Assembly (NCBI GenBank): GCA_036346225.1
Contig: JARFIW010000453.1
Location: forward strand, 4,092,001 to 4,156,000
Length of the DNA: 64,000 bases
From: Platerodrilus igneus
Taxonomy: Eukaryota > Arthropoda > Insecta > Coleoptera > Lycidae
Reading direction: 5' to 3'
Shown here: one piece after another, positions 30,460 through 42,159 of the stretch
How the letters are laid out: every line of letters begins with the position of its first letter
Position numbering within the stretch: the first letter of the stretch is position 1
The notes under the pieces: generated by a model
Database searches by the model: none
Seen by the model: only the letters and a program-made list of their open reading frames with translations
Told to the model about the DNA's origin: nothing
Program-made: the position numbers and the translations under genes

Positions 30460-32965
30460 TGTTGCGAGCTACTATTAGGCAACCCGTTAAACACACAAGC
30501 GCCGCAAGCACGATATATTCTCCATGGACCGAGAAGCTTCTGGAAATTACTGGAGGATTAGTCATCCTTTTAAATTCACGGTATAAATAAGACCGATGAT
30601 GAAGTACAGAGTTAGTCCATATCAGAATGTCGAATATAAATTATATCGTGTAAAGTTAAACAGTTGAGCTTGTAACGAATATATATTCTATAGTACCATG
30701 TTAGCAAGAATCGCTTCAGCATAATTTTATTCTGTGGTATTTAATTCTCGTATTCGATGCTATAAAATCTAAAAGAAACAATTCTATATGAAAACAGGAA
30801 ATCATGTTCGCTTAAATAACTTAAATGCTTTGCACGGAGATATTTAATAATATTATAGATTCAAGGAACGTATTTATATGGGGTCTAGTCGTTTGTGTTG
30901 CCTACTTTACAGGCGGATTCTTCCTCTTCATTCGTTAGAATTAGAATAGCGCATGCGTGTACTGGTCACGAGGTAATGCGCGAGGCAAATAAGGTGTCGT
31001 ACTAGAAGGAACGAAGGCGGCCATTCCTTTTCTAAATGTAGTCGAGTTGGCAGTGTTTTCTTAAAAAAGTATGAATCTTCAGGACTTGGAGAAGTGGGGC
31101 CTCCGGATCGGCGTGGGATGGTTATAATAGGGGGGCGAGTCGCCTTGGGACACAGTGTGAAGCGCCAGGCTCCTGTGACACCGGCAAGGCAATGAAACGC
31201 GCCGCCTCTTGAATTGTTGTGTTAGGATTTGTTAACGGTAAGCTCGCTTTAACCAAATAACTTATAAAATATTTTTATCCCTTTAGCGTATGACAGAGTA
31301 GAATGACGAATTAGAATAATGGAAAAGTATATTTAAATGCTGCAATAATATAAAGATATGGTTGAACGTTGTTATAGTTGAATCCAAGATTGGAAAGCTG
31401 TTCATTTATCAGGGCAACTACAGCTGTTGATTAATGTTTCGTAACAACAATTTGAGGAGCAGATTTTGGAGCATGTACGTCGACGTTTAATAATTAGATA
31501 TGAAAACATCAACACCTACAGGTATCAAACCTTCTTTTTTGTTTTGTTTGTGAGAATTCGTGAATGCTTACATAAATAATTTTCGAGGATCGTTTGGTCA
31601 AGTTAAATTTTGTGTGTATAGAACAGCGTGGGAGAAAATAGTCACGAATCGCTACAGTAATAATTTTGTAAAATTTGCATAAATTCACTTGCTAACAATA
31701 TGAGATATCAAAGTCCATTTCTTGCTTTTTAGAAAATTTATTTGCAGATGTTAAAACTTTAATAAGCTCATAATACCTGATTTAAATGAAAAGTTGTTTG
31801 TCTAAGTTAACTACATGTGATTCAATTTTTTTAGAAATAATTTATGAGACACATATGTGAACCAATAGTCAGATCTGAACACTTGGTGTCAAAACTTGTT
31901 TTAAAATATTATTAACTTAAGGTCCTGTTATGTCAAGGGCAGATGTATTGAAAACCCAATTTTATTAGTTCATTTTGTAAACATATTTAAAGAAAAAAAC
32001 CAAGAAAGAGAACTATATTAAATTTCATTTTTAGACTCAAGTTTTTTTATTCCATGCATAATTAAATTTACTAAATTTGTAAAGTAAATAAGTTTGTTGA
32101 ACAATGAAATTATACGAATGCTGAAGTAATTTAAAAAAGCACAGATATGCTGCAACTGGTTTGTTCTAGGTATTCATTGTTGATTTAAATATCTTTGGTG
32201 TGGTAATCTTAACATTATCCACCTGTAATTATTAGTATGTTTTTTTATTGGAAAACACAAACTGTGTCTTTCTAATAGAGAATTTGTTGTGCATTCTTTT
32301 CTTCCAAGTTCATCGAGATCGGAGAGGTCGTAAGTATGTTCCAGAGGTTTCCAGATACATCAGTTCAGTAAGTTGTAAGTTTTTTATTGTGTTCACATCC
32401 CGTGAGTTTCTGTATCTTCTCATAGGGGTAATGAATCTTTAGTGTAATCGTTCATACAGATACAGTGGCGCTCAACCCATTTTCCTTTTGTTAGTTTATT
32501 GTAGAGTTTAGACCATCCCCACACCCTTTCTCATTGCTCACCCTTGGAGTAATTCCCAGACTTAGCCGCGAATAATTAAAGCTTCACTTTATCCAGCAAT
32601 AAGGAAGCTCAAGAAAAAATTACGCTTTAAGCTTTTGGAAGTCCAAAAGTAAACATAAATGCTATATGATGTGAATGTGTCTAATGTACATGCAGCTTGT
32701 AGAATACATAAATAGACAAAAGTGTAATAAATAAATTATATGTAGTGTTTAGTGTTGCTAAGAAGACTTATAGTTAAGGAACTAGTTTAAGAAGATATTA
32801 GTGCTTGTAAATTCATTAGTGTGATAGTGCTTCATTGTTAATTGGACTGAAAACATCTGTAAATAAGGCATATACTGTTAATTAGGCTTGTGAACAGTGA
32901 GTAATAAAGACCTTTGTTATTACTTGGTTTGAATTAGTGAAACGCGGTAGTAGTAGCCCGCTACA
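30460..32965 (+). mobile_element. Solo Ty3/gypsy LTR with a 1.95 kb internal insert
   Basis: The ends TGTTGCGAGCTACTATTAGG and TAGTAGCCCGCTACA match the termini of the LTR at 34121-34700, which lies in the opposite orientation. ATAT at 30456-30459 and 32966-32969 is the target duplication. The first 235 bp and the last 320 bp align with the 580-bp LTR, including a TATAAATAAGACCG promoter and several AATAAA-type words. The intervening 30698-32645 has no counterpart in the reference LTR, so it was inserted into the LTR afterwards. Confidence 0.8.
30698..32645 (+). other. Promoter-like insert with two candidate exons inside the LTR
   Basis: Part of the insert (about 30940-31240) is rich in CpG, unlike the flanks. 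It includes AGCGCATGCGTG, an NRF1/ewg-type palindrome, and GGCGGCCATTCC. ATG 31070 opens an 18-codon frame (MNLQDLEKWGLRIGVGWL). ACGGTAAGCTCG at about 31236 looks like a strong splice donor. Further on, TTCTTTTCTTCCAAG (ending about 32310) resembles an acceptor. The next about 60 bp translate as HRDRRGRKYVPEVSRYIS and end TTCA|GTAAGTTG, a second donor. The origin, captured gene 5' end or internal part of an unknown element, is inference. Confidence 0.4.
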
Positions 32966-33364
32966 ATATTATCACAAAACGTGACTAGGTGGCCTAGAAC
33001 AGGTTGATTCATCCTATTCGAAATCCGAAACTTTAAGCATTTTGTAATCTTCAGTATGACAAAAAGTTATGAACATTCAAAGAGGTCTTGTACACCCTGT
33101 ATATACAATGACCCTGAACCTGTAAAAAACAAAATTTTTATTCAAATCACACAAATCTACGAAAAATTTCAAATATCCTATGCGAATCTCGCAAAACCGT
33201 TGATTAATCCTATATCAGTCTAACAATTCCCTCCGAATCTTGCCAATTCTTACGTATTTTCAAAAAATCTTGAACAAAGCATCCAAGTCGTAAATCAAAT
33301 ATAGTGGTCAACCCTTCATAATGCATTATTATTCAGTTTTCACGGATTCATTTGTAAATCAGTT
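32966..33364. other. Unassigned flank
   Basis: AT-rich. Part of 33120-33260 has short CACAAATC and CGAATCT-type words that recur loosely, also near 7000-7090. No gene. Confidence 0.3.
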
Positions 33365-33960
33365 CATGAATTACTCATGAATTTTCTATAAATACATACC
33401 TTTCATAAACGGAAATGCAAAGTCCGCTAGGGGTCAAATTCCTTTAGCAATTTTACACTTCAAGGTACACTTTTAATTAGCACTGTCCATATAATTAAAT
33501 AGTAAATTACACAGGAAACTGTTAAAAATTGGTTTTTACTCTCACCGGCATTTGGTTTTATTTGTATGCAACTTCTTAATTTAATCAGCACAACTTATCA
33601 CCTTAGATTAAGTATAATTGGCAGCGCGTACTATTTGATTAAAAACGCGTGTATTCATGTATAGTGTAAAATATACAATATTGTACTACCGAACTACGAG
33701 CTATACAATAACTAAACAACTGACTTATCAGGAGCAGTTTAAATACAGTTCTGTGGGATTCAAATCCTGAGTTATGTAGTCGCGTCATCTGTAACAAAGT
33801 CATCTTATACAAATCTAATCTAAAGAAAACCTTGAAATGTGCGTACGCTAGAGAATATAGATACACATCGGAATTGCGAAGTTGTGTATTTTGATTAACT
33901 TTCCCTAATAAACAATTGCATAAATATTATAATACAACTTATAACGCCGTGAATTGACAA
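33365..33960. repeat. 600-bp dispersed repeat, copy 2
   Basis: Collinear with 11570-12170, with scattered substitutions and indels. It ends about 160 bp before the gypsy LTR at 34121. Function and class unknown. Confidence 0.75.
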
Positions 33961-34120
33961 GTGGCTCTTAGACATAAAATGCATGTTATCGTTTGTCCAT
34001 ATCTTAGCGCTTGCGCACAAGCAGATGAGTCTCGGTTTAGGTTTCCCAGTTATAAACGACCGTGGATAATACCTTACTCCCTTACTAATAGTTGGGTTTT
34101 GTGAAGTGAAGACATCATAT

Positions 34121-34700
34121 TGTAGCGGGCTACTATTAACGCGTTTCACTAATTTAAAACAAGTAATAACAAAAGTCTTTATTACTCACTATTCACAAGT
34201 CTAATTAACAGTGTATGCCTTATTTATAGATGTTTTCAGTCTAATTAACAATGAAGCACTATCCACACTAATGCTATTTACAAGCACTAATATCTTCTTA
34301 AACTAAATCCTTAACCTTAAGTCTTCTTAACAACACTTACACTACTATAATTTATTTATTACACTTTTGTCTATTTATGTACAAGCTAGCGTTACAATAT
34401 ACATGTTCACACAACACAAATTTATATTTACTATAAAACTTTCAAAACGTAATGATCAACTAACTATACACGAGATGATTTATATTCAACATTTTGATAT
34501 AGACTAACTATGTACTTCATCAGCGGTCTTATTTATATCCTGAATTAAATAGATGATTCATACTCCGGTATATACTAGAAAGTTCGAGGTCTCTCTGATT
34601 CACACTCTGGTATGTGCTCGAACATTCTCGATTCCTGGAGAATGTACTTGGGTTATGAAGCTTGTGTGTTTGACGGGTTGCCTAATAGTAGTTCGTAACA
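34121..34700 (-). repeat. gypsy 3' LTR (minus strand)
   Basis: Ends TGTAGCGGGCTACTA and TAGTAGTTCGTAACA are imperfect inverted repeats. On the minus strand it carries a CAGGATATAAATAAGACCG promoter region. Confidence 0.85.
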
Positions 34701-35384
34701 CTGCCCCTCTTTAAAACCGTTACGTCTCGTAATTGTAAATACATTTTGACGCCAATTCGATGACTGATGACGGTATCGGCAGATATCTCCTCTGGTGCAT
34801 CAACCACGTCGTTGGAAATAACAGTCAACACTCTTTTCTTGGTCTTGGTAGGCAACCGGTTGATAACAACAAACAAGGACCTGGACGTTGGTTCCCTGGA
34901 AAATTACTTCTAGCATATTTCGGACTATTCTCCAATCTAAGCGATCCAGTCCACAGTCTAGCTTGGGCACCGAGAGTCTCGTTACTTCTTTTTCCATCAT
35001 GTGAGCCTTAAGATTCAGCAAGGCCTCCCATAGATGTCCATAAATAGGTCTCTGCCATGAGGGATTTTTGGTGACCAGATAGTAAACGTAACGATTTCTA
35101 TCCTGAAGAACCAAAGCTTTTCCTACAGTTGGCTGCTGTTATACTAATTTATCCACACATCTAAACTTTTTCTTGAAAATAACAGCTATTCCTCTAGACA
35201 TTTCCAGATCTTGAGCTACGCAATGTGCAAGGGAATACTCTTCTGGTGCTCTAAACAGGTCTTGCTGTTTTTCAACAACAACGCCAAATCTCGCTTTAGC
35301 GGAACCACCATACGCCGCAATGAAACTCTCAAAATCTCCATTTGGCTTATGATTAATAACTCTTCGAACACCATTTCCATTACT

Positions 35385-35852
35385 CTAATCCTCTTGGTTA
35401 TTGCCAGCATAGGATGTTAAACGGTCAAAGTGTACCATTTTCGGTTTACCACGGGGAGATTTTCTGATCCGGTACACCACATCATTACATATTTTTAACA
35501 TTTCATACGGGCCTTCCCATTGTCTTTGTAATTTTGGCGACAATCCACGCTTTCTTTGTTGATTGCACAACCACATTAAATCTCCAAGTTGATAACCACC
35601 TGCTTGTGCTTTGGTGTCATATTGTGATTTCATTCGATCGCTTGCTGTCTGGATATTCTTTCGAACGTTTTCGTGAATGCTATTTGATCTTTCACAAAGC
35701 TTACTAACGTAACCTTCACCTGCGATCTCTTCTCCAGGTTTAAATCTAAACTGAAGATTACATGGTAGCCACAATTCACGTACCAACATCACGCAAGCGG
35801 GAGAGTATCCTGTGCTGTCATGTACCGAAGATCGGTACGCCTGTAGGAACAA
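35385..35852 (-). CDS. gypsy integrase C-terminal part
   Basis: A 155-codon frame. It begins FLQAYRSSVHDSTGYSPAC, the end of the integrase core seen in Ty3/gypsy (usually AYRSSxHExTGxSP). It continues with YQLGDLMWLCNQQRKRGLSP and LQRQWEGPYEMLK, the GPY/F module, and ends VHFDRLTSY. Integrase inserts the cDNA copy into the genome. No catalytic residue lies in this part. Confidence 0.85.
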   Translation of the reverse strand: MFLQAYRSSVHDSTGYSPACVMLVRELWLPCNLQFRFKPGEEIAGEGYVSKLCERSNSIHENVRKNIQTASDRMKSQYDTKAQAGGYQLGDLMWLCNQQRKRGLSPKLQRQWEGPYEMLKICNDVVYRIRKSPRGKPKMVHFDRLTSYAGNNQED

Positions 35853-35867
35853 ATGTAAATATTGGTA

Positions 35868-36089
35868 CTAGTCTCGTCGATGTTTAGAAACAACTTTGAC
35901 TAGGTACTTTCCTAACGTCCTGTTCATCCTTTTAACCATTCCATCCGACTGAGGATGAAGTGGCATGGTTCTAGTTTTCCTGATTTTAAATTGCTTGCAG
36001 ACGTTTTGAAACAACGCTGATTCGAAATTCCGATCTTGATCGGAGTGTAATTTCAACGAAACTCTAAAGCGACAAAACAACTCCCTCAC
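35868..36089 (-). pseudogene. gypsy integrase core fragment
   Basis: Frame with LKLHSDQDRNFESALFQN (second catalytic Asp in HSDQ), then TRTMPLHPQSDGMVKRMNRT. The position of the third catalytic acid, Glu in the normal GMVERxNRT, is Lys here. This alone would inactivate strand transfer. A frame break separates it from the C-terminal part. Confidence 0.8.
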
Positions 36090-36976
36090 AAGTACATCTG
36101 CAACCGTCTTTCGAGAGTTTTCCGCGCCAAAATGCCCTCAAATACCATCATGCAAGTGCTGTAACACTCCCGGCAGTCTGCTTTTCGGCACTATCACTTG
36201 AAGTCATCTCCCAGTGCCATCTTCACATTCCAAGCGTCGTTTCAAGATTATATTTTCAATCACCAAGGCTCATGCTTCAGGCTCCTACTTGAAACACTAA
36301 TTTCTTCCCAAGCTAGTCGTTGTCCTCTACTTTTTCACTCATGAATACGTCCCAATTCGGCGTCATTCTCCTGGTCTTCTCGTATTCTTTCGAGTTGCCA
36401 AGTATCATCGGTCACCGTCAAGCTATGGATGACACTTATTTTCTCTTCCATTTAGGAGCAATGACTGCAGTCTACCGGACAAGGTCTCCTTGACAGAGCG
36501 TCTGCATTCCGATGACTAGTTCTTACACGATGTTCTGTGTCAAAGTCTTATTCCTGCAAACCTTTCTATCCACCTTGCAACTTGCCCTTCAAAATTTCGA
36601 AACTGCAGTAACCATTTTAGTGCAGCATGGTTCGTTCTTAACAGGAATTTACGGCCGTATAAGTACTTATAAAAGTGCTCTACGGATTTGATGAACGGCC
36701 AACAGTTCCCTTCTTGTTACACAATAGTTCCTTTCTGGCCGCGACAGGATCTTGTTGAAATACCCAATAACTTTTTCTTGTTCGTTCTGCACTCGAGAAA
36801 GAACGCTTCCTATAGCTGTTTACTGGCATCGGTTTCCAACACAAATTTCCCCTCCATCCGTGAATTGGAGCTGTAACTAGTAGCCGTTTCAGTTGTTCAA
36901 ATGCGTCGTGGCAGTCGGTTATGAAACTTGTGTGTTTGACGGGTTGCCTAATAGTAGTTCGTAACAATATATACAT
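36090..36976 (-). pseudogene. gypsy reverse transcriptase end and RNase H
   Basis: From the 36917 end the minus strand reads DCHDAFEQLKRLLVTAPI, the thumb/connection of a gypsy reverse transcriptase, then a degraded RNase H. Near 36650-36500 it reads RTNHAALKWLLQFRNFEGQ and RNADALSRRPC, well-known RNase H landmarks. Frames change several times. The IN zinc module between 36450 and 36100 is barely readable. Confidence 0.75.
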
Positions 36977-37761
36977 TCATAAACTTTAGCACTGGTTTAG
37001 CAATTTTTAACTAACCTAGTCCATTTTTTCTGTAACTTTTTATCTTTAGTTAAACAATGCAACGAGATTGTGACGTACCTTTAAAACATTTATAATCATA
37101 TTTCATTTTAATAGTTTCTGTATTAATAAATCTCATCAATAGGGTTAGGTTATTGTCATTAAGAAATATCATTTTAGGTTACATGCATTCTTGATCTAAG
37201 AAAGGATTATTTCTGTATCCTATATTGTTCATACTCAAAGGCTATCGAATTCACTATGGCGGTTTTAAGGTTAAGAAATAATATCATGGCACTTGTATTC
37301 TAATTATTACAATTTTATTATTCATTTGTTTTGATTAATAACGTATCATGCTGGCGCCTATGTACTTATCGTTTGGGCACAAAGATGTTCACATACAAAA
37401 TTGTGCTGATTAAAAAAATAAGAAATCCCTTTCTGTGGTTCTAGTTAACCTTTCCGTAAATTAATTTTATATATGTCATGTAGAAAAAAGCGACGTAAAC
37501 ATTTTAAATTTGCAATCTCAATTCATCTGTCGGAATTCTACCAAAATATTTAGAAATGTTTTATGGAGGAAAGAATTTCTTTTATAAGGCATTTAGTCCA
37601 AAGAGAGTAGATTATTTGAAGTATTTACAATGGTTTCAAAATAGAAAATAGGTAATTGAAAATAATTAAACTACCGCAAGATAAAGTATATATGATTAGA
37701 ATATTTTTGTTATTTAATGATATTTCTAAAACGATTTGAACAATTTTGGAACATGGATGGA
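36971..37761. other. Unassigned region
   Basis: AT-rich, no gene or element terminus recognised. The LTR-like block to the right may begin somewhere in this interval. Confidence 0.3.
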
Positions 37762-37961
37762 TGATTACGTTATGAACAAAAGCAACGACCAACGGATTTG
37801 TAACCGTAAAATAAATCTTGTTTAAATCTAGTGAAAGACTCATATTTATAGAGTAGTTAGTTGATTACGCTCTGAACAAAAGCTACAACCAACGGATGTG
37901 TAACCGTAAAATAAATCTTGTTTAAATCTAGTGACGAACTTATATTTATAAAGTAGTTAGT
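37762..37961. repeat. Tandem duplication, period 100 bp
   Basis: TGATTACG begins at 37762 and 37862. The two units remain similar throughout, through CAACGGAT, GTAACCGTAAAATAAATC and AGTAGTTAGTT. Duplications of this kind are common in the U3 part of LTRs. Confidence 0.85.
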
Positions 37962-40065
37962 TAAGATTTTTGTGTGCAAGTCTCTGAGTGAGAGTAGAAT
38001 GCACAAGTCAATAATTTGATTTGAAGGCTGGCTGTCCTTCGGTAAAGCTTTTCGCCAGTATATAAGAAAATAATGAAGCCTAACTGATCAGATATGTTTA
38101 AACATGATTTTTAAGCGGAAGGTTATTGAAGTATTCGACTTTTGTACATAAGAAGGTTTAATTAGAGAGTTATTTGTGAATGAAAATTAAGAGATTAAGA
38201 TTTGTAAGTGCTCATACTACTTAAAGAGCGAGCTTTTTGGACTCTATTTTAGTATAAGTGAGTGACTACACAGAAGTTATACATTTTTCTGATGATATTT
38301 AAAATATTGTTCGCAAGACGAAGCTGTTGTGAAAACTTTGGACTGCAAGGCGAATAGCGTTCGTTATAACAAACAAATAAATCGGTTGGGTTGAAATACC
38401 ATGAAAGGAAGCTCCTAGAAATGTTGTGTTAAAACGTCGGTTAATTAAGCACCTGGGTGTTTTCTAAATGTCAAGTTCCATGTATTTTTGTAGATAACAA
38501 ACAAATATCGTTGTAAACGGTCGGATGTTTTCCCATTAAATGCTAATGAGCGGTTATTTAAAATGTATTTTGGGGTCCACATGGAGTTGTAGAACGCGGT
38601 CAGGAATATCGATTTTCTACCACTCAAGCAAGGTTAGAAAGAGACGTAAAATTTGCATAAGCAAGGGACAACGGTAGTATAGGCGGGATTTGTAGAACGT
38701 CAGTGGATAGACGATTGGTCGATATTGTTAGTTAGACATGAGACAAATACGAGCATAGTGTATATTAATTTTCAGAAAATATCATAACGACGCGCTGAAA
38801 TTTGCGGATTTAGAACGTGTTGTTGTGAATAAAGGACTTCGGGTAATGCGGCCAGGAGGTGGCAGCCTAAACTGTATAAATACTTTTAGAAAATATAATA
38901 AAAACCTTTAATATTTCGATCGCTTCAGACGACGTATGAAAGTTATCACGAGTTTGTAAGTATAATAAAATTATTTTAAATTATATTGCACGGTGTTAGC
39001 CTCATAATTTGTACGCGACTTGTGCCGAGTTTAAAATTTATTGAGGCATCACCTATATTTTTTTAACAAACTCGTGTAGTGACGTTATGTAAAGCGGATT
39101 AAATTAAATAATCATGAAAGAAGTATAATTAATTTGGATTTGGAAATTGGATACACCGTGAAGGCAGCGCTAGCAGCTCAACTTACATGGGGTTCTTCTA
39201 CAAATAGCTAGAAGCGGCCTGCAGACCAGAAAGAAGCAAATACATGGCATCGTCCACGGAGCAGAGATCTTCTAGAAATTCCAGGTAACGTTTAATTGTG
39301 TTGTTATAAACTATGAATATTGGGTGACGTATGAGAGTGATTTTGAAGGTATTGTGCATTATTTGGCGTATTGAACATAATGCGGATAAGTAACTTTATT
39401 ATGGTATTTAAATAGAAATCTGAAGGTGTATATAAGGCTTATTAACGTTCCATCAAGAATTTAAATTTTGTAAAGAGTACATGGGTTGTTTTTTTTAGTT
39501 TATTGTAAGAGTATGCGAAGTATAAGGGCATACATTATTCATAATTAACTGGGTTATCATGAGCTCACCATACTCCAGAGTTACGTAGATTTAAATAAAT
39601 TATAAAAAAGAAATGAGAAATAAGGTATTATTCAGGGCCCATTTACTCCGGATACAGTCTATGTGTTTGATAATTTAAATTAAAATACAGGACGTTACAA
39701 AATAGGATTTATTGAGGTGTAACTTGATCACTGAAATGTGGATAATACTGAATTTTATTTGTAAATAGTGATAAATAAAAGATTGTATGTTTGTTGTATT
39801 TTGTGGTTTTATTGGGAATGTGCGTGAACGATAGAATATGAGGGTGAATCTAGATATCCAAGAGGAGGTCCAACTGAGCTAGCCGGAAGTAGTTGAAGAA
39901 AGCAATTCAACCGGTGAAGTAGAGAGAGGAACGGGTAAGAAATTATAATTTTTGAATTATGTAATTTTTGAAAATTTTCTATTATGTGCAATTTTCGAGT
40001 TTTGAAAATTTAATAAAATTTTGGAATATATTTTGTTGGTGAGGCTTTTACCCCAAGTTACACGG

Positions 40066-40066
<1 letters not shown>
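37962..40066 (+). repeat. LTR-like block, plus orientation, left end undefined
   Basis: The right end, CCAAGTTACACGGCA, abuts a (TA)n tract. AATATCGATTTTCTACCACTC and GACGATTGGTCGATATTG near 38605-38730 resemble words in the inverse complement of 60148-62333. GTATAAATAC at 38874-38883 is in TATA-box position, about 1.2 kb before the end, as in the other three LTR-like units. No coding sequence. It is probably an LTR of the same broad family; the 5' end was not found. Confidence 0.45.

Positions 40067-40101
<35 letters not shown>
40067..40101. repeat. (TA)n microsatellite
   Basis: Uninterrupted TA run of about 35 bp directly after the LTR-like block. Confidence 0.95.
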
Positions 40102-40103
<2 letters not shown>

Positions 40104-41225
40104 TTTGTAATAAATCCTCAACCGTAAAAATATGCTTCAAATAATTTTTATTTGTCTTATTAGTATAAACAGCATTCTTTGAGTTTTGATACAAACAATG
40201 GGTGCTTTACTTTACAGGTAAGAAACTTGTAAAACAAACGCAATTAGAGCATGTGGTGGGTAGTCTCCTTATTTATATAGGTACCCTAAAAATATCCGGT
40301 TCAATTTTAGAATTTAAAGAATACTTATTTTGTCTAAGGATTATGCTCCATTTTTAAGCATCAGTTGAAATATTTCTACGAAGTTGCGAATCACCTTGTA
40401 CAAAGTTTAATATTTAACGATCCTTAATTAGTAAATAACATTTATATTATATTATCCAATTTACCGAATTATCATGCTTTACTAATTATATTTGAAATCT
40501 AGTTGACACTCCTAAATAAATATGCAAATTCCACTACTTAAAAATGATAAACATCCTTACCTCTTAACTGCTCAAATCGAACTGGTTTTAAATGATATAG
40601 CTAGATTATTACAGCACTGATAAACAGGGACATTTATTTTAATTTTTTATTTAAAGTTATGAAAATATTCCTTCACCTTTTAAAAAAATAAATAATATTT
40701 GTAATGCAAATCAAAGTTTATTATTATGGATGTTTACTTTGGTAAATACCGTAGGTGTTTACCCTAATGTAAAAAGTTGAATGAATATTTTAAGTCATTG
40801 TAGTTGTTGTTTACAATACAATAATATCCATTAAAACAGTTTAAAGTTAGACTTTATAGTTTAGCAAGTAATTGATCTTTCAGTAATACATAATAAGTAA
40901 CAATTACTAAAGTACATCCGTTCTATAATAGTGGATGATTATATGTCACGATCTTTGTAAGCTATTCTTTGTTTGTCGAATATAAGTCTGCTCACTCATA
41001 AATCCAGAGACATCTTACAGTACTAATGATAATTCATTAAAATGTACTGAAATACCGCAAATAATTGAGCTGATGACAATTATTGCAAGGTGATCACTAG
41101 CAATGTATACTGCATTAATTTAGTTCTTTACACGACGACTAGGTAAATTTGTTTACACTAACACTTTTATATGCACATTAAATGTGTTTATTTTAACACT
41201 TTATCCAGTAATTTATATCATGACT
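40102..41225. other. Probable 3' flank and untranslated region of the host gene
   Basis: No protein or element recognised. On the minus strand, AAAATAAACA at about 41185 follows the stop codon at 41226-41228 by about 40 bp and could serve as a polyadenylation signal. Confidence 0.35.
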
Positions 41226-41398
41226 TCATATTTCGATTGAAACTGACCGCCCTGCTTCTAGAACATTCCAAATATTACCAGAAACTTTTCGAACATTTTC
41301 TTTTGTAAACTTAAGTGCATCCTTGTAGCTGTCAATCAAATCATAGTTAATTGAATGGCATTGTGCCCCTTTCGATTCTAGACTCTCCAACACCTTTG
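41226..41398 (-). CDS. Terminal coding exon of an unidentified host gene
   Basis: On the minus strand, TGTGTATTGCAG ends at 41399 and the exon opens with two bases completing a split codon, then 56 codons and TGA at 41226-41228. The peptide starts KVLESLESKGAQCHSINYD and ends NIWNVLEAGRSVSIEI. The other two frames are stopped early. The two-base phase matches the one-base overhang of the exon at 47094-47175. The base composition and absence of element motifs suggest a genuine host gene. I do not recognise the protein family. Confidence 0.6.
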
Positions 41399-41756
41399 CT
41401 GCAATACACAGGCGAATTTATTGGGACACAAAAACGATAAAATCTTTCCACTAATTACTATGATTTGCGGAACTTACTCGAGTTCAATAATCGATATTAA
41501 CAGATATACAGCTTGTTGGAGTCATAATTTTATTATTAATTTTATTTTAATTAACCCATTACTAGCGGTAATTGAATTTAGAATAAAAACACCATTTCTA
41601 ACTTAAAACAAGCTAAAGACGTTTAAGTAAATACATCATGAAGAATTTCATTTATAAAACTTCCAAGTACAGAAAAAGAGTATTGTCAATTTTTGAGACG
41701 TTGAATGAAACAGTAAAATAAATAAATGAAAACAATGTTTTACGCTAATTATGTCA

Positions 41757-42125
41757 TCTTCATTAGGGTCTTCAGTCTTGGAACTGATTAGACGCATACC
41801 TTCATTGTTTCCTATTCTGAGCTGACCTACACTTTTTTCTAACATTCCCGCAGCCTACACCTTTCACTATCTGTGTGCAAAGTCATCTAAGTCTACCTCA
41901 TCCTCTTCTTTTCTCCTACCTCTGCTTCTAATATAACCTGCACTATTCTCTTATGCCTTAGAAAGTGTCATATCATCTTATCTCTCTTATTTATTACTGT
42001 TTTTCATATATTTCTTTCTTCCTCTGCCATTTCTAGAACCTCTTTGTTTATCCATGATATCTTCATTATACGTCTGTAGCACCACATTTCAAAGGCTTCT
42101 ATCTTTTCCTGTCTGCTAGTTATGT
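41757..42125 (-). mobile_element. 5'-truncated RTE LINE, 3' end
   Basis: The plus strand reads ATTAGGGTCTTCAGTCTTGG, the inverse complement of the RTE tail. It then runs back through the C-terminal coding blocks to TGTCTGCTAGTTATG at about 42125. Similar TTATGT words at both borders may be a short target duplication. It lies in the host-gene intron. Confidence 0.75.
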
Positions 42126-42159
42126 ATCAAAACAATAAAGGGCGTACTAGGAACACCTT

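Larger units (their letters stand above)
34121..36966 (-). mobile_element. Ty3/gypsy element, internally deleted
   Basis: Minus-strand element with a full 580-bp 3' LTR at 34121-34700 and a 49-bp remnant of the 5' LTR at 36918-36966. ATAT flanks both ends (34117-34120 and 36967-36970). A purine-rich AAAGAGGGGCAG lies immediately upstream of the 3' LTR, the polypurine tract. The interior keeps RNase H and integrase. The 5' LTR remnant is fused directly to the end of the reverse transcriptase, so the rest of the LTR, Gag, protease and most of the reverse transcriptase were deleted in one event. Confidence 0.85.
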
